Part shown: positions 37,991 through 49,485 of the stretch, piece after piece
How positions within the stretch are numbered: position 1 is the stretch's first letter
Layout of the letters: each line of letters starts with the position of its first letter
From: Burkholderia mayonis
Lineage (GTDB): Bacteria > Pseudomonadota > Gammaproteobacteria > Burkholderiales > Burkholderiaceae
Direction: 5' to 3'
Length of the DNA stretch: 64,000 bases
Assembly: GCF_001523745.2 (NCBI RefSeq)
Contig: NZ_CP013387.1
Location: 2,604,001-2,668,000, forward strand
Notes under the pieces: model-generated
Told to the model about the DNA's origin: nothing
Seen by the model: the letters and a program-made list of their open reading frames with translations, nothing else
The model's database searches: none
Translations under genes and position numbers: made by a program

Positions 37991-39226
37991 ATGCTGTACG
38001 CGTGGCTTGAAGCGCAACGTGAATTCGTCCGGGCGTGTCAGCCGTGGACGGGCGCCGCGCAGCGCGCGGACGCGACCGCGCGCCCGGCCGGCTGGCCCAC
38101 GTGGGGCCCGATGACGCGCGCGGCCGACGCGGTCCCCATGCCGCCGCCGTTCGCGATCGCGGCGGTCGTGATCGACGGCGCGGCCGTCGCGATCGACGAG
38201 CGCATCGTCGACGACACGCCGTTCTGCGCGCTGCGCAAGTTCGCGCGCCGGCTCGACGGCGACGCGGCCGCACGCCCCGCGGTCTTTCTATGCACGCCGC
38301 TCGCCGGGCACCACGCGGTGATGCTGCGCGAAACCGTCGAGACGCTGCTCGCGACGCGCGACGTCTACGTAACCGATTGGCGCAACGCACGCGACGTCCC
38401 GCCCGATGCCGGCGCATTCGGCCTCGACGACTACGTGCGCACGCTCGAGCGCTTCATCGCCGGCGCGAATGCGAACGGGCTGCACGTGATGGCGGTCTGT
38501 CAAGCGACGGTACCCGCGCTCGCGGCCGCTGCGCTGCTCGCCGCACGCGGCGTCCACGTCGCGAGCGTCGCGCTGCTGGGCGGCCCGATCGACACGCGCG
38601 CACACCCGACGCTCGTCGACCGCTTCGCGCTCGAACACGATCTCGACTGGTTCCGCCGCGCGGCGATCGACGTCGTGCCGCCGCCGTATGCGGGCGCCGG
38701 ACGGCGCGTCTATCCCGGCTTCGTCCAGCACGCGGCGATCGTGGTCGCGCATCCGCAGCGGCGCGTCGCGCTCGAAAGCCGCTACTGGGCCGCGTGGATG
38801 ACGGGCGACTTCGTCGGCGCTGCGCGCTGCCTGCGCGAGATGAACGAATACGGCGCGGTGCTCGACATGACCGAGCGCTATTTCCTCGACACGATCCGCG
38901 TGATCTTTCACGAGCGCCTGCTAGCGGACGGCCGCTGGTCGATCGGCCGCCGCCGCGTCACGCCGCAACGGCTTACGCGCACCGCGCTCTGCACGATCGA
39001 AGGCGGCCGCGACGACATTTCCGGCGCCGGCCAGACGCATGCCGCGCATCAATTGTGCGACGCGCTGCCCGACGCTGCGCGCGAACGAATCACCGCGCCG
39101 GACTGCGATCACTACGACCTCTTCCTCGGCCCGCACTGGCGGCAATCGATCTACCCGGCGCTCGAGGCGTTCTGGACGCGCGCCGAAGCGCAGCACGCGA
39201 GACCTCCGCGCCGCACCGCGCTTTGA
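37991..39226 (+). CDS. phaZ: Intracellular polyhydroxyalkanoate depolymerase
   Basis: 411 aa, standard PhaZ length. It starts MLYAWLEAQREFVRACQPW, has VYVTDWRNARDVP near 125, and the catalytic Cys170 in MAVCQATVPA replacing the lipase-box Ser, as in Ralstonia-type PhaZ. A Asp in GGRDDISGAGQTHAAH and His in DCDHYDLFLGPHW complete the triad. It releases hydroxybutyrate from storage granules. ATG 37991 follows AAGGAGA. Within the Anr-box island, it would supply carbon or reducing power under oxygen limitation. Confidence 0.93.
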   Translation: MLYAWLEAQREFVRACQPWTGAAQRADATARPAGWPTWGPMTRAADAVPMPPPFAIAAVVIDGAAVAIDERIVDDTPFCALRKFARRLDGDAAARPAVFLCTPLAGHHAVMLRETVETLLATRDVYVTDWRNARDVPPDAGAFGLDDYVRTLERFIAGANANGLHVMAVCQATVPALAAAALLAARGVHVASVALLGGPIDTRAHPTLVDRFALEHDLDWFRRAAIDVVPPPYAGAGRRVYPGFVQHAAIVVAHPQRRVALESRYWAAWMTGDFVGAARCLREMNEYGAVLDMTERYFLDTIRVIFHERLLADGRWSIGRRRVTPQRLTRTALCTIEGGRDDISGAGQTHAAHQLCDALPDAARERITAPDCDHYDLFLGPHWRQSIYPALEAFWTRAEAQHARPPRRTAL

Positions 39227-39313
39227 GCCGCCATGCGCGGCCCGCGCGCACGCCGCTTGCGGACGATCAAAAAACGGACGCGCATCGCTCGCCACGCCGA
39301 TTCGTTCGTCCGC

Positions 39314-41092
39314 ATGATCGGCAACATGGACGACCAACCGATCTGCGACGCCGTATTCGCCGACCGCTATGCACTACCGGACGAGACGTCACGCGCTCAG
39401 GCATGCGCGCGGGTCGCGCGCGCGCTCGCGCTCGTGGAACCGGTCGCGACGCGCTCGGGCGCTGCGCGGCGCTTCTACCGGAACCTGCTGAACGGCGCGC
39501 TCGGCGCGGGCCGCATCATGGCGCGCGCGGGCGCGGCGCAGGATCAGACGATGGCGAGCTGCTTTGTCCATCCGATCCGCGCGCCCGCCGCGCTTACGCG
39601 CTTTCATCCCAACCTCGACCACGCGATCGACGAAGCGCGCCTGACGCTCGCGATGGGCGGCGACGTCGGCTACGACTTCTCGGAGATCCCGCCCGCGCGT
39701 GCGCGGCCCGAAGCCGACCAGTCGGCATCGCCCGGCGTGTGCGCGGCGTTGGACCGGTTCGATCGCATCGGCGCGCAAGCGGGCGAGCGCGACGGACGCC
39801 GCCGCGCGCAGCTCGCGGTGCTGCGCTGCGACCATCCGGATCTGCTTGCATTCGTCGCCGCGAAGCGCGGGCGCGCGCGCTGGGAGACGCTCGAGCTCGC
39901 GGTGGCCGTCACCGATGCGTTCATGCAGGCGGTCGAGCAGGATCTGCCGTGGACGCTGCGGCATGCGGCGCCGCCGCACGACGCGGCGAGCGGCGCGCTG
40001 CCCGCGGCCGACGGCGCGTGGACGTATGCGACGACGCCCGCGCGCCATCTGTGGCGCGAGATCGTCGCCACGACGCGCGACGGCGAAGGGCCCGGCCTCG
40101 TGTTCGCCGACTCGATCGACGCGGCCGACCCGCTGCGCGGCCGCGAGCGGATCGACGCGACGAGCCCGTGCGGCGCGCAGCCGCTGCCGCCGTACGGTAG
40201 CTGCATGCTAGGCGCGGTCGACCTGTCGCGGTTCGTGCGCAATCCGTTCGGCGCCGGCGGCGAGCCGCGCTTCGACTTCGCCGCGTTCGACGCGGCCGTG
40301 CGCATCGAAGTGCGCTTCCTCGACAACGCGCTCGACGTCACGCGCTGGCCGCTCGCCGCGCACGCGCGCGAGTCGTATCAGAAGCGGCGGATCGGCGTCG
40401 GCGTGACGGGGCTCGCCGACATGCTCGCGATGATGCGGCTGCGCTACGACTCGCCGGCCGCGCGCGAGATGACGCGCTACATCGCGTCCGATCTGCGCAA
40501 TCACGCGTATGCGGCGTCGGCCGAGCTCGCCGCCGAGCGCGGCGCGTTTCCGTTGTGCGACCGGCATGCGCATCTCGACGCGCTGCACGCGGGGCCGCCG
40601 CTGCCGCACGCGGTCTGCCACGCGATCGAGCGCGACGGGCTGCGCAACAGCCATCTGACGTCGTTCGCGCCCACCGTCGGCGTGAGCCTCGCGTTCGGCG
40701 ACAACTGCTCGCCCGGCATCGCGCCGGCGCGCGCGTGGATCGAGCACCGGACGGTGCGCACAAGCCCCGGCGCGACAGGCGCGCCGGGGATGCGTGCGGA
40801 GAACCACGCGCATCGGCTGTTCCGGTCGCTGCGCGGCGAGCGTGTCGCGCTGCCCGACTATTTCGCGACCGACGCCGACATCGCGCCGAGCGACCGCCTC
40901 GCGATGCGCGCGGCGCTGCAGCCGTATGTCGACGCGGGGGTCGCGAATACGCTGACGCTCGCGGGTCATTACTCGCTCGAAGAGATCAATGCGCTGCTGT
41001 TCGGCGCGTGGCGCGCGAAGCTGAAGAGCATCGCGATCCGGCGGGCGGATGTGGCGCGCGAGGCGGGGGGAAGCTGCGAAGAAGGCGCTTAG
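39314..41092 (+). CDS. nrdJ: Class II (B12-dependent) ribonucleotide reductase-like protein with altered active site
   Basis: 592 aa. The alpha/beta-barrel core is recognisable: Cys83 in TMASCFVHPI, ATSPCGAQPLPPYGSCMLG at 282-300, ARESYQKRRIGVGVTGLADM, HLTSFAPTVGVSLAFGDNCS. The finger-loop motif normally reads N-x-C-x-E; here it is S284-P-C286-G-A288, so the conserved Asn and the catalytic Glu are replaced. Cys286 (thiyl) and Cys297 are present. The protein is also short for NrdJ. It may be a specialised or inactive reductase. The start is uncertain (ATG 39233 is seven bases after phaZ). Downstream of phaZ, probably the same transcript. Confidence 0.8.
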   Translation: MIGNMDDQPICDAVFADRYALPDETSRAQACARVARALALVEPVATRSGAARRFYRNLLNGALGAGRIMARAGAAQDQTMASCFVHPIRAPAALTRFHPNLDHAIDEARLTLAMGGDVGYDFSEIPPARARPEADQSASPGVCAALDRFDRIGAQAGERDGRRRAQLAVLRCDHPDLLAFVAAKRGRARWETLELAVAVTDAFMQAVEQDLPWTLRHAAPPHDAASGALPAADGAWTYATTPARHLWREIVATTRDGEGPGLVFADSIDAADPLRGRERIDATSPCGAQPLPPYGSCMLGAVDLSRFVRNPFGAGGEPRFDFAAFDAAVRIEVRFLDNALDVTRWPLAAHARESYQKRRIGVGVTGLADMLAMMRLRYDSPAAREMTRYIASDLRNHAYAASAELAAERGAFPLCDRHAHLDALHAGPPLPHAVCHAIERDGLRNSHLTSFAPTVGVSLAFGDNCSPGIAPARAWIEHRTVRTSPGATGAPGMRAENHAHRLFRSLRGERVALPDYFATDADIAPSDRLAMRAALQPYVDAGVANTLTLAGHYSLEEINALLFGAWRAKLKSIAIRRADVAREAGGSCEEGA

Positions 41093-41434
41093 GGGCGGGG
41101 TCGCTTTGCGCTTGGAAGGTTGGGTGAAATGGCGCGTGGCGCGGTGAACGACTGGGTTGCGCGATCGGTCTTCGCGAATCGTCGGCGTAAATCGTCGGCG
41201 CGCCGCCGGCCGCCCGGCGAGTCCAAGCATGCGACCGCTCAAGCCGGGCGGCCGGCGAGCACGCTTTCACGCAAACAACGCCCTATCCCGTCCCGCATCG
41301 CCGAACTCATCGCACATCGCGCAACGAAGCCACGCAAGCGCCGTCCAACGTCGAGCGCCGCACGACAGACGCATGCCCGCCATGGTCGCCCCCGCCGACA
41401 CAAGCCTCGAACGCCCGCCCCCACGCCCGCTTGC

Positions 41435-41448
41435 TTGACCCACGTCAA
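41435..41448 (+). promoter_or_regulatory. Anr/FNR box upstream of the kinase gene
   Basis: TTGACCCACGTCAA, perfect consensus, 131 bp before the kinase ATG, with TCGAAT at 41471-41476 as possible -10. Confidence 0.7.
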
Positions 41449-41578
41449 GCCGACGCCTGCCTCAATCGGGTCGAATGACAGCGGGCGCATCCGCGGCGCG
41501 GCGGCCTCGACGGCCGTCGGCAGCCGCACGGCCGACGGCGCCCGCATCCCGCGCGGCCACGATCCCCGGAGGTGACAG

Positions 41579-43288
41579 ATGCGCCGTTCGCGCCCGTCGA
41601 AGCTCGCGAAATCCGCCGACGAATCGCGCGGCACGCGCCTCCTCGCGCGCGCTACCGCCATCCACGGCAACGGCCCGCAGCGGCGCGCGGTGCGCGAGCG
41701 CGCGGCCCGCCGCCTGTCGCGCGAAGTCGACGCGACGCTGCGCCGCGCGTCGACGTATCCGCATCCGGCCGGTCGCATCGTGCGCATCGAAACGCACATC
41801 TCCGTCGTCTATCTCGTCGGACGTTTCGCATACAAGCGCCTGCAGCCGTTCGACTTCGGCTTCGCGAATTTCAGCGACCTCGCCGCGCGCCGCCGCGCGT
41901 GCGAAGCCGAACTCGCGCTGAACCGCCCGCTCGCCGCGCCGATCTATGTCGCGGTCCATCCGATCGTGCGGCGCGCGCGCGGCCTTCGCGTCGGCAGCGC
42001 GGGCGTCGCCGTCGATCATGTCGTCAAGATGCGCCGCTTCGACGAGCGGATGCTGTTCTCGCAACGGCTCGCGCACGGCGAACTCGGCGCGGCGGACATC
42101 GACGCCGCCGCGACGCGCCTCGCCGCGTACCACCTGCACGCGCCGCGCGACGTCCCGCGACACGCGTACGGCAGCGCACGCGAGCTACGCAAGCAGATCG
42201 ACGACGTGTTCGCGCCGCTCGAACGCGCGCTCGGCGCGGCGTTGCCGGCGGCGCTGCGCGCGTGGTGCGGGCGGCGCTGCGACGAACTCGCCCCGCATCT
42301 CGACGCGCGGCGAGCCGACGGCTACGTCCGCGCGTGCCACGGCGACTTGCATCTGAACAACGTCGTGAAGCGCGGCCGCGACGCGCTGATGTTCGACTGC
42401 ATCGACTTCGACGACGCGCTGCGCTGGATCGACGTGATCAACGATTTGTCGTTTCTGCTGATGGATCTGCGCGCACACGATCGCGCCGATCTCGCGCACC
42501 GGCTGCTGAACCGCTGGCTCGACGAGACGGGCGACTTCGCGGGTCTCGCCGCGCTGCCGCTGTATGTCGCGTATCGCGCGCTCGTGCGGGCGCTCGTCGC
42601 GACGATGCGCGCGGGCAGCGACCATACGGCGCGCAACGCGCACCTCGAACGGGCGCGCACGTACATCGACGTCGCCGCGCACGCGGCTCGCGCGCGCCGT
42701 CCGTGCCTGCTGCTGTGCCACGGTTATTCGGGCTCGGGCAAGTCGGTCGCGAGCCGCGCGCTCGCCGACGTCTCGGGCGCGATCCGGCTGTCGAGCGACA
42801 GCGAGCGCAAGCGCGCGCGGCCGTTCACGGCGGCCGACGCGCGGCCGCTGCCCGCGAGCGCGTACACGCCGCAGCAGATCGACGCGCAATACGAACGCCT
42901 GCGCGCGCTCGCGCGCGACGTGCTGCGCACCGGCTACACGGCGCTCGTCGATGCGACGTTTCTCGCCCGCGCGCGCCGCGCGAGCTTCGTCGCGCTCGCG
43001 CGGGAGCAGCAGGTGCCCGTCTTCATTCTCGATTTCCGCGCGAGCCGCGCGTGTCTCGAACGGCGCGTCGATGCGCGCGCCGCCGCGCAAAGCGATCGTT
43101 CCGACGCGGGCGCGGCTGTGCTCGCGACGCAGCTCGCGACGGCCGATCCGCTCGACGCCGACGAGCGCGCGCGCACGATCGGCTTCGATACCGATGTGCC
43201 GCTGGAGACGATTCTGTCGACCGGGTATTGGCGGGCGGTGCTCGACGTGCTCGATACGGCCTCAATTGATGCCGCGACAACGAGTTGA
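41579..43288 (+). CDS. Bifunctional protein: aminoglycoside-phosphotransferase-like kinase plus P-loop kinase
   Basis: 569 aa. Residues about 60-345 form an APH-like domain with Brenner motif CHGDLHLNNVV (253-263) and metal-binding FDCIDFDDALRWIDVINDL (272-290). Residues 375-569 are a zeta-toxin/gluconokinase-like P-loop domain with Walker A GYSGSGKS at 382-389 and DATFLARARR near 460. This two-domain architecture recurs in hypoxia or universal-stress clusters (Rv2004c of M. tuberculosis is a known DosR-regulated example). The substrate is unknown. GGAGGTG precedes ATG 41579. Confidence 0.88.
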   Translation: MRRSRPSKLAKSADESRGTRLLARATAIHGNGPQRRAVRERAARRLSREVDATLRRASTYPHPAGRIVRIETHISVVYLVGRFAYKRLQPFDFGFANFSDLAARRRACEAELALNRPLAAPIYVAVHPIVRRARGLRVGSAGVAVDHVVKMRRFDERMLFSQRLAHGELGAADIDAAATRLAAYHLHAPRDVPRHAYGSARELRKQIDDVFAPLERALGAALPAALRAWCGRRCDELAPHLDARRADGYVRACHGDLHLNNVVKRGRDALMFDCIDFDDALRWIDVINDLSFLLMDLRAHDRADLAHRLLNRWLDETGDFAGLAALPLYVAYRALVRALVATMRAGSDHTARNAHLERARTYIDVAAHAARARRPCLLLCHGYSGSGKSVASRALADVSGAIRLSSDSERKRARPFTAADARPLPASAYTPQQIDAQYERLRALARDVLRTGYTALVDATFLARARRASFVALAREQQVPVFILDFRASRACLERRVDARAAAQSDRSDAGAAVLATQLATADPLDADERARTIGFDTDVPLETILSTGYWRAVLDVLDTASIDAATTS

Positions 43289-43486
43289 TGTCGAAAAGGC
43301 CCCGCGTCGGAGACGCTCGCCACTATCGAATAAACCGCCTGGGTCTGATCAATTGCACTGCCGCGGCAGCCCATTTCACATTGGCAATGCGTCGTACTGG
43401 ATCGTGCGATCTGACCAAGCGCGCCACAGCGATACAGCGCATTCGGCCGAATCGATCTAGTGCGATGCGGACGCTTGCCCAACAGC

Positions 43487-43789
43487 TCAGTCAAACGGGC
43501 CGACGTTGTCCACGATCCAACCTTTGCAGGTCATCTTGGCAACGTACCGGTGCCCGTTGACCCTGTATGGAACCCTCCATTTCGCGACATCGCTCAGATA
43601 TGAAAAATCTTCATCGAAGTCAATTTTTGGATTCTTGTTATTTCGATATGCGAACTTCACGATTTTATATTTAATATCCTGTCGCGTCATATCGGGGCAA
43701 ATTCCATCGCCTCCGTCATAGACTCTCACGTACATCATGGCAATCACCAACCCGACAATCGCCAGAACAAGAGTAACAGCGGAGCCCAT
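43487..43789 (-). CDS. Candidate colicin M-type immunity protein (Cmi-like)
   Basis: 100 aa: N-terminal membrane anchor (VTLVLAIVGLVIAMMYV, about 5-21), then a small extracytoplasmic domain (KYKIVKFAYRNN, DFDEDFSYLSDVAKWRVPY). It has only two Cys, C31 (GICPDM) and C88 (MTCKGW). Colicin M immunity protein Cmi is a membrane-anchored periplasmic protein of similar size stabilised by one disulfide (Cys31-Cys107). The match is by architecture, not proven homology. ATG 43789 follows AGGGG; the frame extends to a TTG at 43825. It lies downstream of the colicin M-like gene on the same strand. Confidence 0.6.
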   Translation of the reverse strand: MGSAVTLVLAIVGLVIAMMYVRVYDGGDGICPDMTRQDIKYKIVKFAYRNNKNPKIDFDEDFSYLSDVAKWRVPYRVNGHRYVAKMTCKGWIVDNVGPFD

Positions 43790-43977
43790 CACCACCCCTG
43801 CCTTCCGAGATCGATTTAAATCCAATTAAATTTACCACTCATTAAAACAATTCACCCACCATAACATAATTCAAATATCACGCCACTACACACATCCAGT
43901 CAGCGATGCGTTCAATCGAGAGCATCTTTACAATTTTAAACAGAATACCCCCGATAGAATATGTCAACGCCCATTAC

Positions 43978-45108
43978 CTATATCCCGGAAACATTTCCAT
44001 TTATTATGTCCCGCATCCCAAGACTGGGCAACCCTCCCATGGACGGCCGACGAACCACCCCGTGTTCATCCATGGCTTTAATGTTCCGACGAGCCCCCGA
44101 AACATTCAAAGGTTGAGACCCTTTAAAATAAATCATGAAATCCGTATGACCAGTTATTTCACCCATCTTTCTGACCAAGGTAGTCAACACCTCCTGTATA
44201 TACGGCCTTGAGTTCGATGCATCAAAATCGAATTTATCCGGATTCAACGTATACTCCCCGGCAAATGGAAAATCTCCATCAGCCGTCAAAACGAGCTGAC
44301 CAACGACATGCCCGCTCACTCGACCAAGCGCGGAACCGACGATATATTCTTTATCGCTCAGCAGATTCGTACTGAACTCAGCATCGATGGGATAAGCACC
44401 AGGTCCCATGCCATCATTGACGATAATGGATCGAATGGGGCCAATCTCGTTGGCCCTGATGCCCAACCGTAAAGATTTGAGATCGATCACCCGGGGAGAT
44501 CCGTTTCCGCGAATCCAATAATCATAGGCGGCGAGAGTAAAGAATGGTGTAGCGTAAAATTTGAATTCTGAAATAGGCGGCGCAGGCAGGTGGCTAAAGT
44601 AATAATCACTGAACAAACCGAACGCTGTCGTCAAGCCACTCAGCTGTGTATTTGACAGTCCATACTGATCGGCACCGACGACACCCTGCCACCCATTGTT
44701 CGCCAACCATTGAGTAAAAATTCCATAGGTTGCAATTTGTGCCTTGACTAGATTATTACTCGCCAGCTCTATTCCATACGCAAATTCGGAGAGCACGTCG
44801 AGCGACTTTCCAGCTTCAGCAGCAGATAGAATTTTCCTGCCATTGACCAGATTGAATTTTCCGATTTGATATATTCCACCTCGTATATTGTCGAATCCAG
44901 TCGTCCAACTATATCCGCCCACTGGCCCTCCAACCGAAGGAATCGGCAGACTGGTTTCACGAGGCGCGGCAACGGAAATCATAGGGAGTTCGTCGGCTGG
45001 TCCATGTCCTCTCGTCTGCGCCCAGCTCCGAACCGAAGGCAGCAGCATCGCCGCCGGGAATGCAATTGAAGTGCGTATTAGCGACCTTCTCTTTCTGGAA
45101 ACTTGCAT
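43978..45108 (-). CDS. Colicin M-like (lipid II-hydrolase fold) protein with twin-arginine signal
   Basis: 376 aa. Residues 1-31 look like a Tat signal: SRKRRSLIRT, then a hydrophobic FPAAMLLP stretch ending SWA. The C-terminal 130 residues resemble the colicin M catalytic domain: SALGRVSGHVVGQLVLTADG, FPFAGEYTLNPDKFDFDASN and FMIYFKG. Colicin M uses D-x-Y-D-x5-H-R; here the same spacing gives D291-x-F293-D294-x5-S300-R301, so Tyr and His are substituted. The middle (80-250) is unlike known colicin receptor domains. ATG 45108; no strong ribosome site. Pairs with the immunity candidate at 43487-43789. Confidence 0.7.
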   Translation of the reverse strand: MQVSRKRRSLIRTSIAFPAAMLLPSVRSWAQTRGHGPADELPMISVAAPRETSLPIPSVGGPVGGYSWTTGFDNIRGGIYQIGKFNLVNGRKILSAAEAGKSLDVLSEFAYGIELASNNLVKAQIATYGIFTQWLANNGWQGVVGADQYGLSNTQLSGLTTAFGLFSDYYFSHLPAPPISEFKFYATPFFTLAAYDYWIRGNGSPRVIDLKSLRLGIRANEIGPIRSIIVNDGMGPGAYPIDAEFSTNLLSDKEYIVGSALGRVSGHVVGQLVLTADGDFPFAGEYTLNPDKFDFDASNSRPYIQEVLTTLVRKMGEITGHTDFMIYFKGSQPLNVSGARRNIKAMDEHGVVRRPSMGGLPSLGMRDIINGNVSGI

Positions 45109-45539
45109 CACGCGATTCTGATTCGATATTGAATGCTAGAATTTTTTCTCTTCCATCTAATATCCAGAAAAATTTATTTCCGCTATTATTTATATATTAA
45201 TTAAACAGAATAAAACAAACGAGAACGACAAACGGGACAAGCTTCACGCCCGCACCTCGATGGTCTAAAATGAAATACGTGCGCCGCAAGATAATTGAAA
45301 TATCGAGTCATATCAACCGAAATACCTGACTCCCCATCAAAGTTCGATTGAATCCCTCAATCACATATGTAGCATTACAGGCGCGCTTTCTATATTTATC
45401 ACTTCGATTAAAACAGATAGGTCTCGATGAGAGGCGAGCGCACCGGTCCTCCGATTGCAACGGGCGTCCATTCGGACAGAAAGACACGCGTCCGCTAGCC
45501 CTACAACGGAATACCCGCTCGCCCCCCGCCCATCCGCCG

Positions 45540-45553
45540 TTGATCTGGGTCAA
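45540..45553 (+). promoter_or_regulatory. Anr/FNR box upstream of the Acg-type nitroreductase gene
   Basis: TTGATCTGGGTCAA, perfect consensus, 122 bp before ATG 45675, with CATAGA at 45574-45579 as a -10-like hexamer at class II spacing. Confidence 0.72.
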
Positions 45554-45674
45554 GCCCCGCCCGGCAGCCGCTCCATAGACTGGAATCGATCCTACGCAGT
45601 CCGCACCGCCCTCGAACTCCGGCGCGTCACATCCGCCCGCGCACGACCGCGCCTCCCGACAGGAGAACAGCAAC

Positions 45675-46702
45675 ATGGAAACGCCCAAGCTCCAGACGCC
45701 GCCGCATGACGACATCCCCCCGTTCGATCCGTCGGCGAGCGTCGAGGACCAGCTTCGCCTCGCGATCCGCTACGCGATCCTCGCGCCGTCGAGCCACAAC
45801 ACGCAGCCGTGGCGCTTCATCCTCGGCGACGCGTCGGTGATGCTGTGCGCGGACCGGCTGCGCGCGCTGCCCGTCGTCGACCCATACGACCGCGAGCTGC
45901 TCGTCAGTTGCGGCGCGGCGCTCTTCAATCTGCGCGTCGCGCTGAGCCATTTCGGGTTCGCGTATTCGATCGACATGTTCCCGTCGAGCTCGGATCCCGA
46001 CGTGATTGCGCTCGTGCGGCTCGATCCCCGCGGCTATCACGACGAAAGCCTCGTGCCGCTGTTCGACGCGATCGTCGAGCGCGTGACGACCCGCGCACCG
46101 TTCGCGGACGAAGCGGTTTCGTGCGAGATCCAGCGCGCGCTCGTCGATGCCGGCGCGGCCGAAGGCGCCGAGATCGCCTGCGTCGACGCACCCGCCGCGC
46201 GCGAGGAGATCGCCGAACTGATCGCCGAAGCCGACCACCTCCAGTTCGCCGATCTGCGCTTTCGGCGCGAGCTCGCGAATTGGGTGCATCCGCGCCGCCG
46301 CGACGACGGAATGCCGGCGTTCGCGGCCGGCGTGCCCGCGCTGCTCGACTTCGCGACGCCCGTCGTCGCGTCGGTGATCCGCACGTTCGATCTCGGCGGC
46401 GGAATGGCGGCGATGCATCACAAGCTCGTCGACGGCTCGCCGCTCGTCGTCGGCATCTCGACCGCAAGCGACGATCGCGACGCGTGGGTCGCGACGGGCC
46501 AGGCGCTCGAGCGCGTGCTGCTCGTCGCGACGGCCGCGGGGCTGACCGCGTCGTATCTGAATCAGCCGATCGAAATCGACATGCTGCGCGAAAGACTGCG
46601 CCCGCTGCTGCACGTCGATGCCCATCCGCAACTGCTGCTGCGCATCGGACGCGGCCCGGTCGTTCCGCATGCGCCGCGGCGTCCGCTGATGGACGTCGTG
46701 TC

Positions 46703-46706
<4 letters not shown>
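45675..46706 (+). CDS. Acg-family FMN-binding nitroreductase-like protein
   Basis: 343 aa: LRLAIRYAILAPSSHNTQPW (residues 27-46) is the FMN-binding Arg-Ser-x-His-NxQPW element. LLVSCGAALFNLRVALSHFG follows, and the second half repeats the fold (GISTASDDRDAWVATGQALE, VLLVATAAGLTASYLNQPIE). This matches the Acg (Rv2032) family, twin-domain proteins that bind FMN with a lid and may store flavin rather than reduce nitro compounds. AGGAGA precedes ATG 45675. Its stop overlaps the TTG start of the SulP gene. Confidence 0.9.
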
Positions 46707-48577
<1,871 letters not shown>

Positions 48578-48847
48578 CACTTCAACCGCGATGCGGCCGC
48601 GCGGCGCGACGAGAAGCGCATGGCAACAATCGCACGCGGAAGGCCGGATCGATCGGCAACGTGCCGCCGTGGTCCACGGACATGAAACCGATTGCACGAA
48701 CGCGGCTCGCCAACTCGACGGGACAAAAGAACAACGGCACAAAGGCACGACGGCCCAGTGCCGCCTGCACACAATCGATGGCGTGAGACCGATAGCGCGA
48801 ACCCGCAGCCGCGACGCCGCACACCACACGCTGCGCGCGAGCGCACG

Positions 48848-49297
48848 TCAGCTTCGCGCCTTCTCCTCGAAGTGAATCTGCCGCCGCGAAACCGACGCGA
48901 TCTCGTCGAACAGCGACGCCGCGCACGCCAACACGTCGTCCAGGGACACCATCCCGACGAGCGCGCCCTCGGCGTTCACGACCGGCATTCGACGCGCGCC
49001 CGTCAGCCGCATCCGATGCGCGATCGCCCATAAGCTGTCCTGCTCGTGAACGACGGCCACCGGCGCGGACATGATCTCGCCGACGAACAGCGCGGCAGGA
49101 TCGACCTCCTTCGCGATCAGCGACAGCACGATGTCGCGGTCGGTCAGCATGCCGACCGGCTCTTGCGCGCGGCCCGCGTCGTCGACGACGATCAGGTCGC
49201 CGACGTGGCGGTCGCGCATCAGGTGCGCGGCGTCGAGCACGGTGTCGGTGCGGCGACACACGGCGACGGCGCGGGTGCAGATCTCGGCGGCATTCAC
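48848..49297 (-). CDS. Twin CBS-domain protein
   Basis: 149 aa made of two CBS motifs: AAEICTRAVAVCRRTDTVLD with DLIVVDDAGRAQEPVGMLTD, and IMSAPVAVVHEQDSLWAIAH with RMPVVNAEGALVGMVSLDDV. Pairs of CBS motifs bind adenosine nucleotides. The family includes hypoxic response protein Hrp1 (Rv2626c). Start is GTG 49297 with GGAGG six bases upstream, which decides it over the longer frame. A near-consensus Anr/FNR site lies at 49439-49452. Confidence 0.88.
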   Translation of the reverse strand: MNAAEICTRAVAVCRRTDTVLDAAHLMRDRHVGDLIVVDDAGRAQEPVGMLTDRDIVLSLIAKEVDPAALFVGEIMSAPVAVVHEQDSLWAIAHRMRLTGARRMPVVNAEGALVGMVSLDDVLACAASLFDEIASVSRRQIHFEEKARS

Positions 49298-49438
49298 GAT
49301 TGACCTCCGTTCGTATGCATGATGGGATGCGCGCGCCGCAGCGCGCGGCCGCCGGCCTTCCGGCAACGCAGCGCACGACGGGACGCAGCGTCCGCACAAA
49401 TGTGCAACATAGCGTCGCACGCGCGTCCGTCTTCCCTT

Positions 49439-49452
49439 CTGACGCACGTCAA
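49439..49452 (-). promoter_or_regulatory. Near-consensus Anr/FNR box for the CBS gene
   Basis: On the minus strand TTGACGTGCGTCAG (one mismatch, last base). TATGTT lies at 49411-49406 as a possible -10, with its centre 37 bp away, slightly further than at the other sites. Confidence 0.5.
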
Positions 49453-49485
49453 CTTCGCCGGCATGCGCGCGCCGGCGTGCGACGC

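Larger units (their letters stand above)
43289..45539. other. AT-rich inserted island within the low-oxygen locus
   Basis: From about 43.3 kb to 45.4 kb base composition drops sharply in GC and homopolymer A/T runs appear, unlike either side. It contains the colicin M-like gene and its immunity candidate, separating the kinase gene from the nitroreductase gene. The 43826-43977 and 45112-45539 stretches hold no further gene that I can support. No flanking repeat or integrase was found. Confidence 0.7.
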
